From assembly GCA_947487895.1 (NCBI GenBank), contig CANKYF010000002.1:186001-250000 (forward strand): a stretch of DNA of 64,000 nt. The letters are read 5' to 3'. Shown in pieces: positions 36,241 to 45,560 of this stretch. Position 1 is the stretch's first letter. The number at the start of each line of letters is the position of its first letter. The notes beneath the pieces were generated by a model. The model saw only the letters and a list, made by a program, of their open reading frames with translations, was not told the origin of the DNA and ran no database searches. This DNA is from an uncultured Flavobacteriaceae bacterium (GTDB lineage Bacteria; Bacteroidota; Bacteroidia; Flavobacteriales; Flavobacteriaceae). The position numbers and the translations under genes were made by a program.

Positions 36241-37524
36241 ATGAATACAGATAAAATAGCTATTATAGGTTTAGGATATGTTGGTTTACCTCTTGCAAGA
36301 CTTTTTGCAACAAAATATAATGTAGTTGGTTTTGACATAAACCAAGATAGAGTTGATGAACTTAGAAAAGGAATTGATTCTACTTTGGAAGTGGAAGACA
36401 AAATCTTACAAAAAGTAATTAAAACTTCTCCTTCAAATGATTCAAACGGATTGTATTGTACTACAACAATTGATGATATTAAAGATTGCAACTATTATAT
36501 TGTTACTGTACCTACTCCAATTGATAAAAACAAAAGACCTGATTTGACACCATTATACAAATCAAGTGAAGCGGTTGGCAAAGTATTATCTAAAGGAGAT
36601 ATAGTAATTTATGAATCTACTGTATACCCAGGTGTTACTGAAGAAGAATGCATCCCTGTTTTAGAAAAAGTAAGTGGTTTAAAATATAATATAGACTTTT
36701 TTGCAGGTTACTCACCAGAACGTATTAATCCAGGAGACAAAGAACATACTGTAGAAAAAATATTAAAAGTAACTGCTGGATCAACACCAGAAGTTGGAGA
36801 AAAAGTTAATAATTTATATGCTTCTATTATAACTGCAGGAACTCACTTGGCTCCTACTATTAAAGTAGCTGAAGCGGCAAAAGTTATTGAAAATTCGCAA
36901 AGGGATATTAATATTGCTTTTGTGAATGAACTTGCTAAAATTTTTAACCTTTTAGATATTAATACGCACGATGTTCTTGAAGCTGCTGGAACTAAATGGA
37001 ATTTCTTACCGTTTAAACCAGGTTTAGTTGGCGGACACTGTATTGGAGTAGACCCATACTACTTAGCTCAAAAAGCTCAAGAAGTTGGCTATCACCCAGA
37101 AATCATACTTGCAGGTAGAAGAATAAATGATAGTATGGGAACATATGTTGCAAGTGAAATAGTTAAGATGATGATTAAAAATGATCTTAAAGTAAAAGGA
37201 GGAAAAATTTTAATGTTAGGCGTTACTTTTAAAGAAAATTGCCCTGATGTTAGAAATACTAAAATTATAGATGTTATTAATGCCCTTAAGGACTATGGAG
37301 CAGATTTAACCATTTATGATCCATGGGCTAATACTGAAGAAGTGAAATACGAATATCGTATAGAAACTACTAATAATATTCCTAATGATACTTTTGACAC
37401 AATAGTATTAGGTGTTGCTCATAAAGAATTCTCTAATTTAGATTTCAATAACTTGTTATCTAAAAATGGATTAATTTATGATGTAAAAGGTGTAATAAAA
37501 GACAATGTAAGCGGAAGGTTATAG
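36241..37524 (+). CDS. WbpO/TviB-like UDP-N-acetyl-hexosamine 6-dehydrogenase
   Basis: The nucleotide-sugar dehydrogenase has 427 residues. The N-terminal NAD fold is [16 protein letters not shown] and the catalytic cysteine is in [41 protein letters not shown] and [11 protein letters not shown] are hallmarks of the WbpO/TviB/WbpA group that oxidise UDP-HexNAc. Paired with the WbpP/TviC-like epimerase, the expected product is UDP-GalNAcA. It lies 19 bp after the UGDH gene. Confidence 0.92.
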   Translation: MNTDKIAIIGLGYVGLPLARLFATKYNVVGFDINQDRVDELRKGIDSTLEVEDKILQKVIKTSPSNDSNGLYCTTTIDDIKDCNYYIVTVPTPIDKNKRPDLTPLYKSSEAVGKVLSKGDIVIYESTVYPGVTEEECIPVLEKVSGLKYNIDFFAGYSPERINPGDKEHTVEKILKVTAGSTPEVGEKVNNLYASIITAGTHLAPTIKVAEAAKVIENSQRDINIAFVNELAKIFNLLDINTHDVLEAAGTKWNFLPFKPGLVGGHCIGVDPYYLAQKAQEVGYHPEIILAGRRINDSMGTYVASEIVKMMIKNDLKVKGGKILMLGVTFKENCPDVRNTKIIDVINALKDYGADLTIYDPWANTEEVKYEYRIETTNNIPNDTFDTIVLGVAHKEFSNLDFNNLLSKNGLIYDVKGVIKDNVSGRL

Positions 37525-37571
37525 ATAAATTTTTAACTGAAAACATTTTCCTAATTAAAATAATCATCTAA

Positions 37572-39308
37572 ATGGAACCCATTTTTAGTTTTCGAGAACT
37601 CCAAAAAAAATCGAAAAATATAAATTCTAATCCAACTCAAATTAAGGTCGCGGTATTAGGAAATCATACCACAACTTTTTTTGTAAAATCTTTAGAATTT
37701 CAATTGAAAATAGCTGGCTTTGAACCAGAAATATTTGAATCTAACTATGATCAAATAGATATTACAATTATTGATAAAGATTCCGATTTATATGAATTTG
37801 ATCCTGAGATAGTTATTGTTTTCGAATCAACATTAAAACTCAAAGATAAATTTTATGCTGAGATCAGTAATAGTAGTCGTTCTGAGTTTTATAAAAATGA
37901 AATTGAGACTATTAAAAATAGAGTTTCTACACTACGAAATCATGGAAGTAAAACCAAAATTGTATATTTCTCATATGAGTTAATTGATGATGAATTGTAT
38001 GGGAATATTTTTTCGAAAATTAGTCATAGTTTTTATAATAACGTATGGAAACTAAATAATGAACTAATTTCATTTTCAGAAAATGAGCCAGATTTTTATG
38101 TTTTTGATATAAATAAATACTTGAAAGGTATTTCAAACTATAGAGATTGGACAGCAAATATTAATTCTGATTTACATTATTCTATAGATACTTTTGCAAG
38201 AATTTCTCATTATTTGACTCAGTTTTTAAAAGCCTTTAAAGGAAGCTTTAAAAAATGTTTAATTTTAGATTTAGATAATACAACTTGGGGAGGGATTATT
38301 GGAGATGATGGTCTAGAAAATATTCAAATAGGATCTCTTGGAATAGGAAAAGCATTTACTAAACTTCAAAAGTGGGCTAAGCATTTAAAAAATAGAGGGG
38401 TAATTTTAGCCGTTTGCTCTAAAAATAATGAAGATATAGCAAAAGAACCTTTTGAGAAGCACAGTGAGATGATTCTAAGATTAGATGACATTTCAATATT
38501 TGTTGCTAATTGGAAAAACAAAGCAGATAATATAAGGTATATACAAGAAGTTTTAAATATTGGTTTTGATTCTATGGTGTTTTTAGATGATAACCCTGCT
38601 GAACGAGCAATAGTAAAAGATAGTTTACCTGATGTTATTGTTCCTGAATTACCTGAAGACCCAGCTTATTATTTGCCATATTTAGAGAGCCTTAATTTAT
38701 TTGAGACCGTTTCTTATTCTGAAAATGATAAAGATCGTACCGCTCAATATCAACAAGAAGCAAAACGTAAACAGTTAATAACTTCGGTTACTAACATGGA
38801 TGAATATCTTAAATCATTAGAAATGAAAGGCATAATAAGCCCATTTAACAATGATGATGTTCCAAGAATAGCTCAACTTACCCAAAGGTCAAACCAATTT
38901 AATCTTAGAACTAAAAGATATACTGAGAATGATATTGTAGAATTTATGAATTCTGACAACTATTTAACTTATACAGTAAAATTAAAAGACAAGTTTGGAG
39001 ATTATGGTCTCATTTCAGTCATCATTTTAGAGAAAAAGAATAATAATGCTTTTTTTATTGATACTTGGATAATGAGTTGTAGAGTATTAAAGAGAGAAGT
39101 AGAACATTTTGTTTTAAATAGAATTGTTGAAGATGTTAAAAACAAAGGTCTATCCTCTATAACTGGAGAATATCTATCTACTCCAAAAAACAAACTAGTT
39201 GCTGATTTATTAGATAAACTCTCTTTTAATAAGGTTAATAATGATTATAACTATACATTAGAACTTGAAAATTATAAAAAATTAAATAATTATATAAAAA
39301 ATGAATAA
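37572..39308 (+). CDS. FkbH-like HAD-IIIC family protein (glyceryl-ACP loading)
   Basis: The protein has 578 residues. A GDSL/SGNH-like N-terminal domain precedes a HAD domain with motif I KCLILDLDNTTWGG (Asp233 and Asp235) and motif IV VFLDDNPAERAIV. The C-terminal acyltransferase-like domain contains RIAQLTQRSNQFNLRT and GDYGLISVIIL. FkbH enzymes dephosphorylate 1,3-bisphosphoglycerate while loading the glyceryl group onto an ACP. The ACP gene begins inside the last codons of this gene (8-bp overlap), a strong sign of a working pair. An MBOAT transferase follows, so a glycerate-type decoration is the simplest inference. Confidence 0.92.
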   Translation: MEPIFSFRELQKKSKNINSNPTQIKVAVLGNHTTTFFVKSLEFQLKIAGFEPEIFESNYDQIDITIIDKDSDLYEFDPEIVIVFESTLKLKDKFYAEISNSSRSEFYKNEIETIKNRVSTLRNHGSKTKIVYFSYELIDDELYGNIFSKISHSFYNNVWKLNNELISFSENEPDFYVFDINKYLKGISNYRDWTANINSDLHYSIDTFARISHYLTQFLKAFKGSFKKCLILDLDNTTWGGIIGDDGLENIQIGSLGIGKAFTKLQKWAKHLKNRGVILAVCSKNNEDIAKEPFEKHSEMILRLDDISIFVANWKNKADNIRYIQEVLNIGFDSMVFLDDNPAERAIVKDSLPDVIVPELPEDPAYYLPYLESLNLFETVSYSENDKDRTAQYQQEAKRKQLITSVTNMDEYLKSLEMKGIISPFNNDDVPRIAQLTQRSNQFNLRTKRYTENDIVEFMNSDNYLTYTVKLKDKFGDYGLISVIILEKKNNNAFFIDTWIMSCRVLKREVEHFVLNRIVEDVKNKGLSSITGEYLSTPKNKLVADLLDKLSFNKVNNDYNYTLELENYKKLNNYIKNE

Positions 39309-39540
39309 TTACTTAAGCGAGTTTGAATCTCTTTTTAGAGAAGTCTTAGAAAACGAAGATATTGTTTTAACAAATAATACTACGGCTCATGATATTGATG
39401 AATGGGATTCTATAAATCATATATATTTAGTTGTAGAAATAGAAAAACATTTCGGAATTAAATTTAGTAGTTCTGAAATTTTAGGATGGCAAAATGTTGG
39501 TGAAATGATTGACTCCGTAAAAGCAAAAAAAGAATTATAA
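39301..39540 (+). CDS. Acyl carrier protein partnered with FkbH
   Basis: The 79-residue four-helix carrier protein has the phosphopantetheine attachment serine Ser37 in DEWDSINHI. Helix 2 follows as LVVEIEKHFGIKF. It overlaps the end of the FkbH gene and sits 3 bp before an MBOAT gene, so it probably shuttles the FkbH-loaded group to that membrane transferase. It is not the fatty-acid ACP: the motif is WDS rather than DSL, and no fab genes are near. Confidence 0.92.
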   Translation: MNNYLSEFESLFREVLENEDIVLTNNTTAHDIDEWDSINHIYLVVEIEKHFGIKFSSSEILGWQNVGEMIDSVKAKKEL

Positions 39541-39543
39541 AGT

Positions 39544-40992
39544 ATGCTATTTAATTCATTAGATTTTTTTATTTTTCTTCCCATAGTATTTGTTTTATAT
39601 TGGTTTGTTCTTAACAAAAATTTAAAAGTTCAAAACTTTTTATTACTTATTGCAAGCTATGTTTTTTATGGTTGGTGGGATGTACGATTTTTATCTTTAA
39701 TAATTTTGAGTACTATTATTGATTATTTTATAGGAATAAAAATACATGAATCTAATGATGAAACTAAAAGAAAAAGATGGCTCAGGCTTTCAATGCTAGT
39801 AAACCTTAGTTTATTAGGTTTCTTCAAATATTTTAACTTTTTTATAGATTCATTCATAAGTGCTTTTAATTCTATTGGTATTGAGATGGATACATTTACA
39901 CTCAATATTATATTACCAGTGGGTATTTCTTTTTATACATTTCAAACAATGTCTTATTCACTAGATATAAACAAAAGAAAATTAGTACCTACTAAAGATT
40001 TTGTTGCTTTTGCTACCTTTGTTGCTTTTTTCCCTCAGCTTGTTGCTGGCCCAATTGAAAGAGCTTCTAACTTGTTACCTCAATTTCTAAGGAAAAGAAA
40101 ATTTAATAACAAATTTGCTTCTGACGGGGTTAGACAAATTCTATGGGGTTTATTTAAAAAAATAGTTGTTGCTGACAATTGTGCTCCATTTGTTAATAGT
40201 ATTTTCTCAAATTATACAGAAGAGCCTAGTAGTATGCTTATTTTGGGAGTTGTTATTTTTGCCTTTCAAATTTACGCAGATTTTAGCGGATATACAGATA
40301 TAGCAATTGGTGTTGCCAAATTATTTGGTTTTGACTTTAAAAAGAATTTTAATTTCCCCTATTTTTCAAAGGGCATTTCTGAATTTTGGAAACGTTGGCA
40401 TATTTCTTTATCAAGTTGGTTAAATGATTATTTATTCACACCTCTAGCTGTGGAATTTAGAAATTATAAAAAAAGAGGCATTTTTTTAGCTGTATTTCTA
40501 ACATTTTTAATATCAGGGTTATGGCATGGAGCAGGATGGAATTTTGTGTTTTGGGGTGGATTACATGGATTATATTATATCCCAGTGATTTTTTCTAAAA
40601 AGCGTTTTACTTCTATTTCAACTAATAAAGGTTCTAAAGTAAAATTAGATTTTTCGATTACAGATATTCCAAAAATGGTACTCACTTTTTTTATGGTATG
40701 CCTTACCTATATCTTTTTTAGATCTGCTAGTTTAAGTGATGCATTTGGATATCTAAAAGGTATTTTCACTCAAATACCAACCTTTCCAAATACCATTCCG
40801 TATGAATTGTTTTTATTTATTATTATTTTAATGGCTACTGAATGGTTTCAAAGAAATAAAGAACATGGGTTGCAATTCGATGATACTTCTAAAGTTAGAC
40901 CGTTTTTTAGATGGGTTATCTATTTTTTACTCATTTTCGCAATATTTATATTTCAAGAAGAACAGCAAGAGTTTATTTATTTTCAATTTTAA
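39544..40992 (+). CDS. MBOAT O-acyltransferase A
   Basis: The polytopic membrane protein has 482 residues and about 10-11 helices and belongs to the MBOAT family (AlgI/DltB/PatA type). The conserved His328 lies in SGLWHGAGWNF. His286 in FWKRWHISLS and PQLVAGPIERA also fit. It differs from the two other copies in the cytosolic loop, reading WLNDYLFTPLAVEF where they have WFRDYLYIPLGGSRGG. It follows the FkbH-ACP pair directly, with an SGNH partner 6 bp downstream. It would move an acyl or glyceryl group from the carrier across the membrane to the polysaccharide. Confidence 0.93.
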   Translation: MLFNSLDFFIFLPIVFVLYWFVLNKNLKVQNFLLLIASYVFYGWWDVRFLSLIILSTIIDYFIGIKIHESNDETKRKRWLRLSMLVNLSLLGFFKYFNFFIDSFISAFNSIGIEMDTFTLNIILPVGISFYTFQTMSYSLDINKRKLVPTKDFVAFATFVAFFPQLVAGPIERASNLLPQFLRKRKFNNKFASDGVRQILWGLFKKIVVADNCAPFVNSIFSNYTEEPSSMLILGVVIFAFQIYADFSGYTDIAIGVAKLFGFDFKKNFNFPYFSKGISEFWKRWHISLSSWLNDYLFTPLAVEFRNYKKRGIFLAVFLTFLISGLWHGAGWNFVFWGGLHGLYYIPVIFSKKRFTSISTNKGSKVKLDFSITDIPKMVLTFFMVCLTYIFFRSASLSDAFGYLKGIFTQIPTFPNTIPYELFLFIIILMATEWFQRNKEHGLQFDDTSKVRPFFRWVIYFLLIFAIFIFQEEQQEFIYFQF

Positions 40993-40998
40993 GTTGCT

Positions 40999-41967
40999 AT
41001 GAAATCTTTTCTTAAAAAAACAGGAATTTTAATTATAGTATTTACTATTCTGAATATTATTTTAAACTACGTTTATGAATTGCCTGCCAAAAAAGCTATT
41101 AAAAACAAAATACATAAAAATTCCTTAAAATGGAATGATATACATAAAAATCAAAATACTTATGATTTAATTACTATAGGTGCTAGTAGAGCTTATAGGT
41201 CATTTAATCCAAATATCTTAGATTCTAAATTAAATTTGAATTCCTATAATATGGGAACTTCAGCTCAAGACATTGCTGAAAGCTATTATACGTTAAAAGA
41301 AATTTTAAAATATCAAAAGCCAAAATTTGTTATACTAGATCTTTTTCTTCCTTCTTCTGATGACAAACACGATTTTTACCAAATCTATTCAAATGCATCT
41401 TTCTTTAGTTCGAATAAAACAAAGTACAATCTAATTATTGATGGTTATGGAGCAACTGGTGTAGCTAATTATTGTATTCCAATATTAAAGTTCAAAAACT
41501 ACATAAAAAAAGATATAAATAGTTTTTTTTCAAATCGTAGCAACTCAAAACCAGAAACTAATTGGATTAAAGGGTTTTCATATGACACAATTACTGTAAC
41601 CCAAAAAGAGATTTCAAATTTTTATCCTATTTCAAATTTTGAAAATACTTCTTTTAAAAAAGAACGTTTTAATGAATTCTTTAATAAAATTAAACAAATA
41701 ACTCTGGATAATAATATAAAATTAATTTGTGTTAGAACCCCTTATCCACCATCAAGATTAGCTCTTAATAAAATTGATGATGAAAATGCATTCTTTAGAA
41801 ATTTTACCAAGAAATCTAATATTCCATATTATGATTTAAATACTTTTGAAAATCATAAGTATAAATATATTGATTCTGATTTTTCTGATTATCATCACCC
41901 GAATTATAAAGGAGCCCAAAAAGCAAGTTGGCAACTCATAGAGATCATTAATAAATTAAGAAAATAA
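40999..41967 (+). CDS. Membrane-anchored SGNH-hydrolase-like protein A
   Basis: The protein has 322 residues. One N-terminal helix (about 7-27) anchors a periplasmic SGNH domain. Block I is TIGASRAYRSF (serine in GAS) and the C-terminal catalytic pair is in SDYHHPNYKGA. Such proteins (DltD, AlgJ/AlgX, PatB types) are partners of MBOAT enzymes and complete acyl transfer to the glycan. The start is 6 bp after MBOAT A. Its sequence is clearly different from the other two SGNH proteins here. Confidence 0.8.
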   Translation: MKSFLKKTGILIIVFTILNIILNYVYELPAKKAIKNKIHKNSLKWNDIHKNQNTYDLITIGASRAYRSFNPNILDSKLNLNSYNMGTSAQDIAESYYTLKEILKYQKPKFVILDLFLPSSDDKHDFYQIYSNASFFSSNKTKYNLIIDGYGATGVANYCIPILKFKNYIKKDINSFFSNRSNSKPETNWIKGFSYDTITVTQKEISNFYPISNFENTSFKKERFNEFFNKIKQITLDNNIKLICVRTPYPPSRLALNKIDDENAFFRNFTKKSNIPYYDLNTFENHKYKYIDSDFSDYHHPNYKGAQKASWQLIEIINKLRK

Positions 41968-41979
41968 AACAAATAAAAA

Positions 41980-43431
41980 ATGATTTTTAACTCAATAGAT
42001 TTTGCTATTTTTTTACCTATAGTATTTATGCTATATTGGTTTGTCTCAAATAAAAATTTAAAAGTTCAAAATTTTTTAATTGTTGTTGCTAGTTACACTT
42101 TTTATGGTTGGTGGGACTGGAAATTTCTATCTCTTATTCTAATTAGCACTGTAATTGATTACTTAATAGGGGTACGATTATCTAGTGAAGAGAATAAGAA
42201 AATTAGGAAGCTTCTTTTATGGACAAGTATTTCTATAAATCTTGGGTTTTTGGGTTTTTTTAAATATTATAATTTTTTTCTTGATAACTTTATAACAGCA
42301 TTTTCATTCTTTGGAAATGAAATAAAGGCCAACTCATTAAATATAATATTACCAGTTGGTATAAGCTTTTATACTTTTCAAACATTAAGTTATACAATTG
42401 ATGTATACAAGAAAAAACTAATTCCAACTAAAGATTTTATTGCTTTTTCAGCTTTTGTTTGTTTTTTTCCTCAATTGGTTGCTGGCCCAATTGAAAGAGC
42501 AACAAATCTTTTGCCTCAATTTTATAAAAAAAGACAATTTGATTATTCAAAAGCAGTAGATGGACTAAGACAAATATTATGGGGGTTATTTAAAAAAATT
42601 GTAATAGCTGACAATTCTGCACAAATAGCAAATGAAATTTTTAATAATTCCTCTGATTATCCAGGAAGCACGCTTCTACTAGGTGCATTGTTTTTCTCAT
42701 TCCAAATTTATGGTGATTTCTCTGGGTATTCAGATATAGCCATAGGAACCTCAAGATTATTTGGCTTTGATTTAAAACAAAATTTTGCTTATCCCTATTT
42801 TTCCAGAGATATTGCCGAGTTCTGGAGGCGCTGGCATATGTCTCTATCTACTTGGTTTAGAGATTATTTATATATTCCTTTAGGAGGTAGTCGTGGAGGA
42901 ACTTGGATGAAAATAAGAAATACTTTTATTATATTTATTGTAAGTGGTTTTTGGCATGGAGCTAATTGGACTTTTGTGATTTGGGGTTTTTTAAATGCAC
43001 TATATTTTCTTCCTTTACTATTACTCAAAAAAAATAGACTAAACACAAATGTCATTGCTGAAGGAAGAAATTTACCAACTTTTAAAGAATTTTATAAGAT
43101 GGGAATTACTTTTTGTTTGACTCTTTTAGCTTGGGTATTTTTTAGATCTAATAATATTTCTCATGCTTTAGATTACATAAGTACAATTTTTTCAAAATCA
43201 CTTTTCACTATCCCTGAAGTTGATTTGAGTCAAAGATATATATTACAGCTCACTATTATAATATTATTCTTTTTGTTTATTGAATGGAAAGGGAGAACTC
43301 AAGAATATGCATTAGAAAAATTAGGTTTTTCATGGTCTCCAATGTTACGCAGAGGCTTTTATATTTATTTAATTTTTTTAATTTCCATATTCCTTGGAGA
43401 AGAACAGGAGTTTATTTACTTTCAATTTTAA
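41980..43431 (+). CDS. MBOAT O-acyltransferase B
   Basis: This 483-residue MBOAT protein has the conserved His326 in VSGFWHGANWTF and His286 in RRWHMSLS, plus the loop WFRDYLYIPLGGSRGG common in AlgI/DltB-like enzymes. It is closely related to MBOAT C (46446-47891), which lies on the opposite strand. About 80 residues around the active site are nearly identical, and 125 nt are exactly identical. An SGNH partner follows 4 bp downstream. Confidence 0.94.
   Translation: MIFNSIDFAIFLPIVFMLYWFVSNKNLKVQNFLIVVASYTFYGWWDWKFLSLILISTVIDYLIGVRLSSEENKKIRKLLLWTSISINLGFLGFFKYYNFFLDNFITAFSFFGNEIKANSLNIILPVGISFYTFQTLSYTIDVYKKKLIPTKDFIAFSAFVCFFPQLVAGPIERATNLLPQFYKKRQFDYSKAVDGLRQILWGLFKKIVIADNSAQIANEIFNNSSDYPGSTLLLGALFFSFQIYGDFSGYSDIAIGTSRLFGFDLKQNFAYPYFSRDIAEFWRRWHMSLSTWFRDYLYIPLGGSRGGTWMKIRNTFIIFIVSGFWHGANWTFVIWGFLNALYFLPLLLLKKNRLNTNVIAEGRNLPTFKEFYKMGITFCLTLLAWVFFRSNNISHALDYISTIFSKSLFTIPEVDLSQRYILQLTIIILFFLFIEWKGRTQEYALEKLGFSWSPMLRRGFYIYLIFLISIFLGEEQEFIYFQF
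42805..42929. repeat. 125-nt perfect inverted repeat, left arm
   Basis: This segment of MBOAT B is identical, base for base, to the reverse complement of 46942-47066 in MBOAT C. Flanking bases differ (for example T at 42930 versus C in the other copy), but similarity continues on both sides. The arms are separated by about 4.0 kb. Confidence 0.95.
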
Positions 43432-43435
43432 GAAA

Positions 43436-44422
43436 ATGAAAAAATTTATACAAAAAACAATAATATTTCTTGTCATTGGTGCTCTATTCATAGGATCTCT
43501 TTTTTTATCTACGCTTACAATTATCAAAAAAAAGTCAAATTTCACATTAAAGGCTCCTGTGAAAAATGTAATATTCGGTCACTCGCACCCAACATATGCA
43601 TTTAATGATTCATTAATTAACGATTTTAAAAATTTAGCTCAATCTGCACAATCGAATTTTTATTCATTTATCAAGGTTCGAAACGTTCTGCTAAATAACA
43701 GTTCAATCGAAACTGTTTTTATTGAATTTACAAATAATCAAATCTCTGAAATTATGGATAGCTGGACTTGGAGTGACGCCAATATATCAGATAGGTTACC
43801 ACATTATCTACCATTAATGAACAAGGACGAAATTCAACTATTATATGAAAAAAATTCTAAAGCCTTTCTATCAAGTTCATCTAAATCATTTAGAATTAAC
43901 TTAATAAATATTCTCTCTAATAATTTTGATTATACTTCTAGTAAGATTGGTGGCTATAAGAGCTTAACACGATCAACAGTAGATTCTATTCTATCAGATG
44001 AATTAAAAAACAATACTCCTAATATCAATGAATCGTACAATGAATTATCCTTATCTTATAATAAGTTATCTTTAATTAATTTGGAATATCTTGAAAAAAC
44101 AATTGATTTTTGCACCGATAATAAAATAAAAGTATACTTGATTAGAAGCCCTCAACATAAAAAATATCAAGGTTTAAGAAACGAAAAAGAATTTATTAAA
44201 ATTAGAAACGAAAGATTTAAGTCAATTGAGTTTTTGGATTTTAATAATTTCCCTATCTCAAATTCTCATTTTGGAGATTTAGATCATTTAAATGCCAAAG
44301 GAGCAAAGATATTCTCGAATTGGTTTAATGAACTAATGCAAAAAGGATTACTTACTGAAGAAAATAAACAGATGTTTATTAATCGTGAAATAGAAAAATA
44401 TAAACTTCAAAACATCGATTAA
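43436..44422 (+). CDS. Membrane-anchored SGNH-hydrolase-like protein B
   Basis: From the ATG at 43436 the protein has 328 residues, with an N-terminal membrane helix (about 7-28). Block I is VIFGHSHPTYAF (serine in GHSH) and block V is GDLDHLNAKGAKIF. It is paralogous to SGNH C at 45545-46426, with the same DLDHLNAKGAK motif and the same central IDFC-(T/N)-NK/NN pattern. It is paired with MBOAT B. The likely role is periplasmic completion of glycan acylation, by analogy with DltD or PatB. Confidence 0.78.
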   Translation: MKKFIQKTIIFLVIGALFIGSLFLSTLTIIKKKSNFTLKAPVKNVIFGHSHPTYAFNDSLINDFKNLAQSAQSNFYSFIKVRNVLLNNSSIETVFIEFTNNQISEIMDSWTWSDANISDRLPHYLPLMNKDEIQLLYEKNSKAFLSSSSKSFRINLINILSNNFDYTSSKIGGYKSLTRSTVDSILSDELKNNTPNINESYNELSLSYNKLSLINLEYLEKTIDFCTDNKIKVYLIRSPQHKKYQGLRNEKEFIKIRNERFKSIEFLDFNNFPISNSHFGDLDHLNAKGAKIFSNWFNELMQKGLLTEENKQMFINREIEKYKLQNID

Positions 44423-44508
44423 TTGTAAAATAATATAATAAATTTTGCTCTATTTTTCAAAAGTTAATTAGTTTTACTAAAGTGACTTAGATTTAGGTTC
44501 TATTAAAA

Positions 44509-45531
44509 ATGAAAATAGAAAGAAAACAATATAAGGCTGTGTATTTTTTCATGTTATTATCTCTTGGGATATTTATTGGTGTGTTTCTGAGGCATAATAT
44601 ATATTCTTGGGCAGTAATAAGAAAACCGTTTGTGCATTTTAAAAATGTTAAAGAAAATAGGTGGGGTAAAGATTTTACTATCGCAGAAATAAAATCTTCT
44701 ATAGATGACAATATCCAAAAAGTTTACTGTTTTCAATCAAAAGCCCAAACTCCCAAACCATTAATAGTTAGTTTACATTCTTGGGGAGGAAACTATTCTC
44801 AAAATGATGACTTATCAAATCTATGTCTGCAAAAAGATCTAAACTATATACATCCTGATTTTAGGGGAGTTAACCGAACAATTAACGCTTGTTGCAGTGA
44901 ATTGGCCTTAGCCGATATTGATGATGCTATAAATTATGCTTTTAAAAACTTTAACGTAGATAAATCCAAAGTTTATGTTATTGGCGCAAGTGGAGGCGGC
45001 TATGCTACATTAAGTACTTTTATGAAATCTAGGCATAGCATAAGTAAATTCTCTTCTTGGGTACCAATTACAGATCTAATAGCTTGGTATGAAGAAGGTA
45101 AAATAAGAAATAGTTCTTTTTCCAATGACATTCTTAAATGTACAAACTCATCTCTTGATTTAAATAAGGAATTTGCGAAACAAAAATCACCTATTTATTG
45201 GGAGACTCCAATAAAAAAATTAATCCAATCTAAAGTTTTTATTTATGCTGGAGTATATGATGGAATTCAGGGAAGTGTTCCAATTACTCACTCGATTAAC
45301 ATGTATAATAAAATATTAGGAGATTTAGGCGTTTCTGATTCTTCAAAATATGTCACTGTTGTTGAAAAAATGAATTTAATAGAATATAGAAAACCGCAAG
45401 GTGATTTTGGCTATATAGGAAATAGGAAAGTTTATTTAAACAAACATTTTGAAAACTTGAGTTTAACTATTTTTGAAGGAGGCCATGAAATTCTAGCTGA
45501 ATTCGCTTTAAATGACTTATTAAATAATTAA
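44509..45531 (+). CDS. Alpha/beta hydrolase (S9/acetyl-esterase-like), membrane anchored
   Basis: The protein has 340 residues. An N-terminal helix (about 10-28) is followed by an alpha/beta-hydrolase domain with VSLHSWGGNYSQ (oxyanion region) and the nucleophile elbow VIGASGGGYAT. The late histidine is in FEGGHEI. The Asp member probably lies in AGVYDGIQGS. The fold matches prolyl-oligopeptidase/acetyl-xylan-esterase relatives. It sits in the centre of the cassette bounded by the MBOAT inverted repeat, between two SGNH genes. It may remove or edit O-acyl groups (inference). Confidence 0.78.
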   Translation: MKIERKQYKAVYFFMLLSLGIFIGVFLRHNIYSWAVIRKPFVHFKNVKENRWGKDFTIAEIKSSIDDNIQKVYCFQSKAQTPKPLIVSLHSWGGNYSQNDDLSNLCLQKDLNYIHPDFRGVNRTINACCSELALADIDDAINYAFKNFNVDKSKVYVIGASGGGYATLSTFMKSRHSISKFSSWVPITDLIAWYEEGKIRNSSFSNDILKCTNSSLDLNKEFAKQKSPIYWETPIKKLIQSKVFIYAGVYDGIQGSVPITHSINMYNKILGDLGVSDSSKYVTVVEKMNLIEYRKPQGDFGYIGNRKVYLNKHFENLSLTIFEGGHEILAEFALNDLLNN

Positions 45532-45560
45532 TAAAACATTTTTTTTAATTTTTATTAATT
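45526..45560. terminator. AT-only hairpin between convergent genes
   Basis: AATTAATAAAA (45526-45536) pairs with TTTTATTAATT (45550-45560) over a 13-base T-rich loop. It spans both stop codons of the convergent hydrolase and SGNH C genes. A bidirectional terminator is plausible, but the stem contains no G or C. Confidence 0.35.

Noticed and set aside
42864-43055. Minus-strand reading frame inside MBOAT B with a near-identical counterpart at 46762-47007 inside MBOAT C
   Set aside because: The two resemble each other only because the coding strands share the inverted repeat; both lie wholly antisense to strong MBOAT genes.
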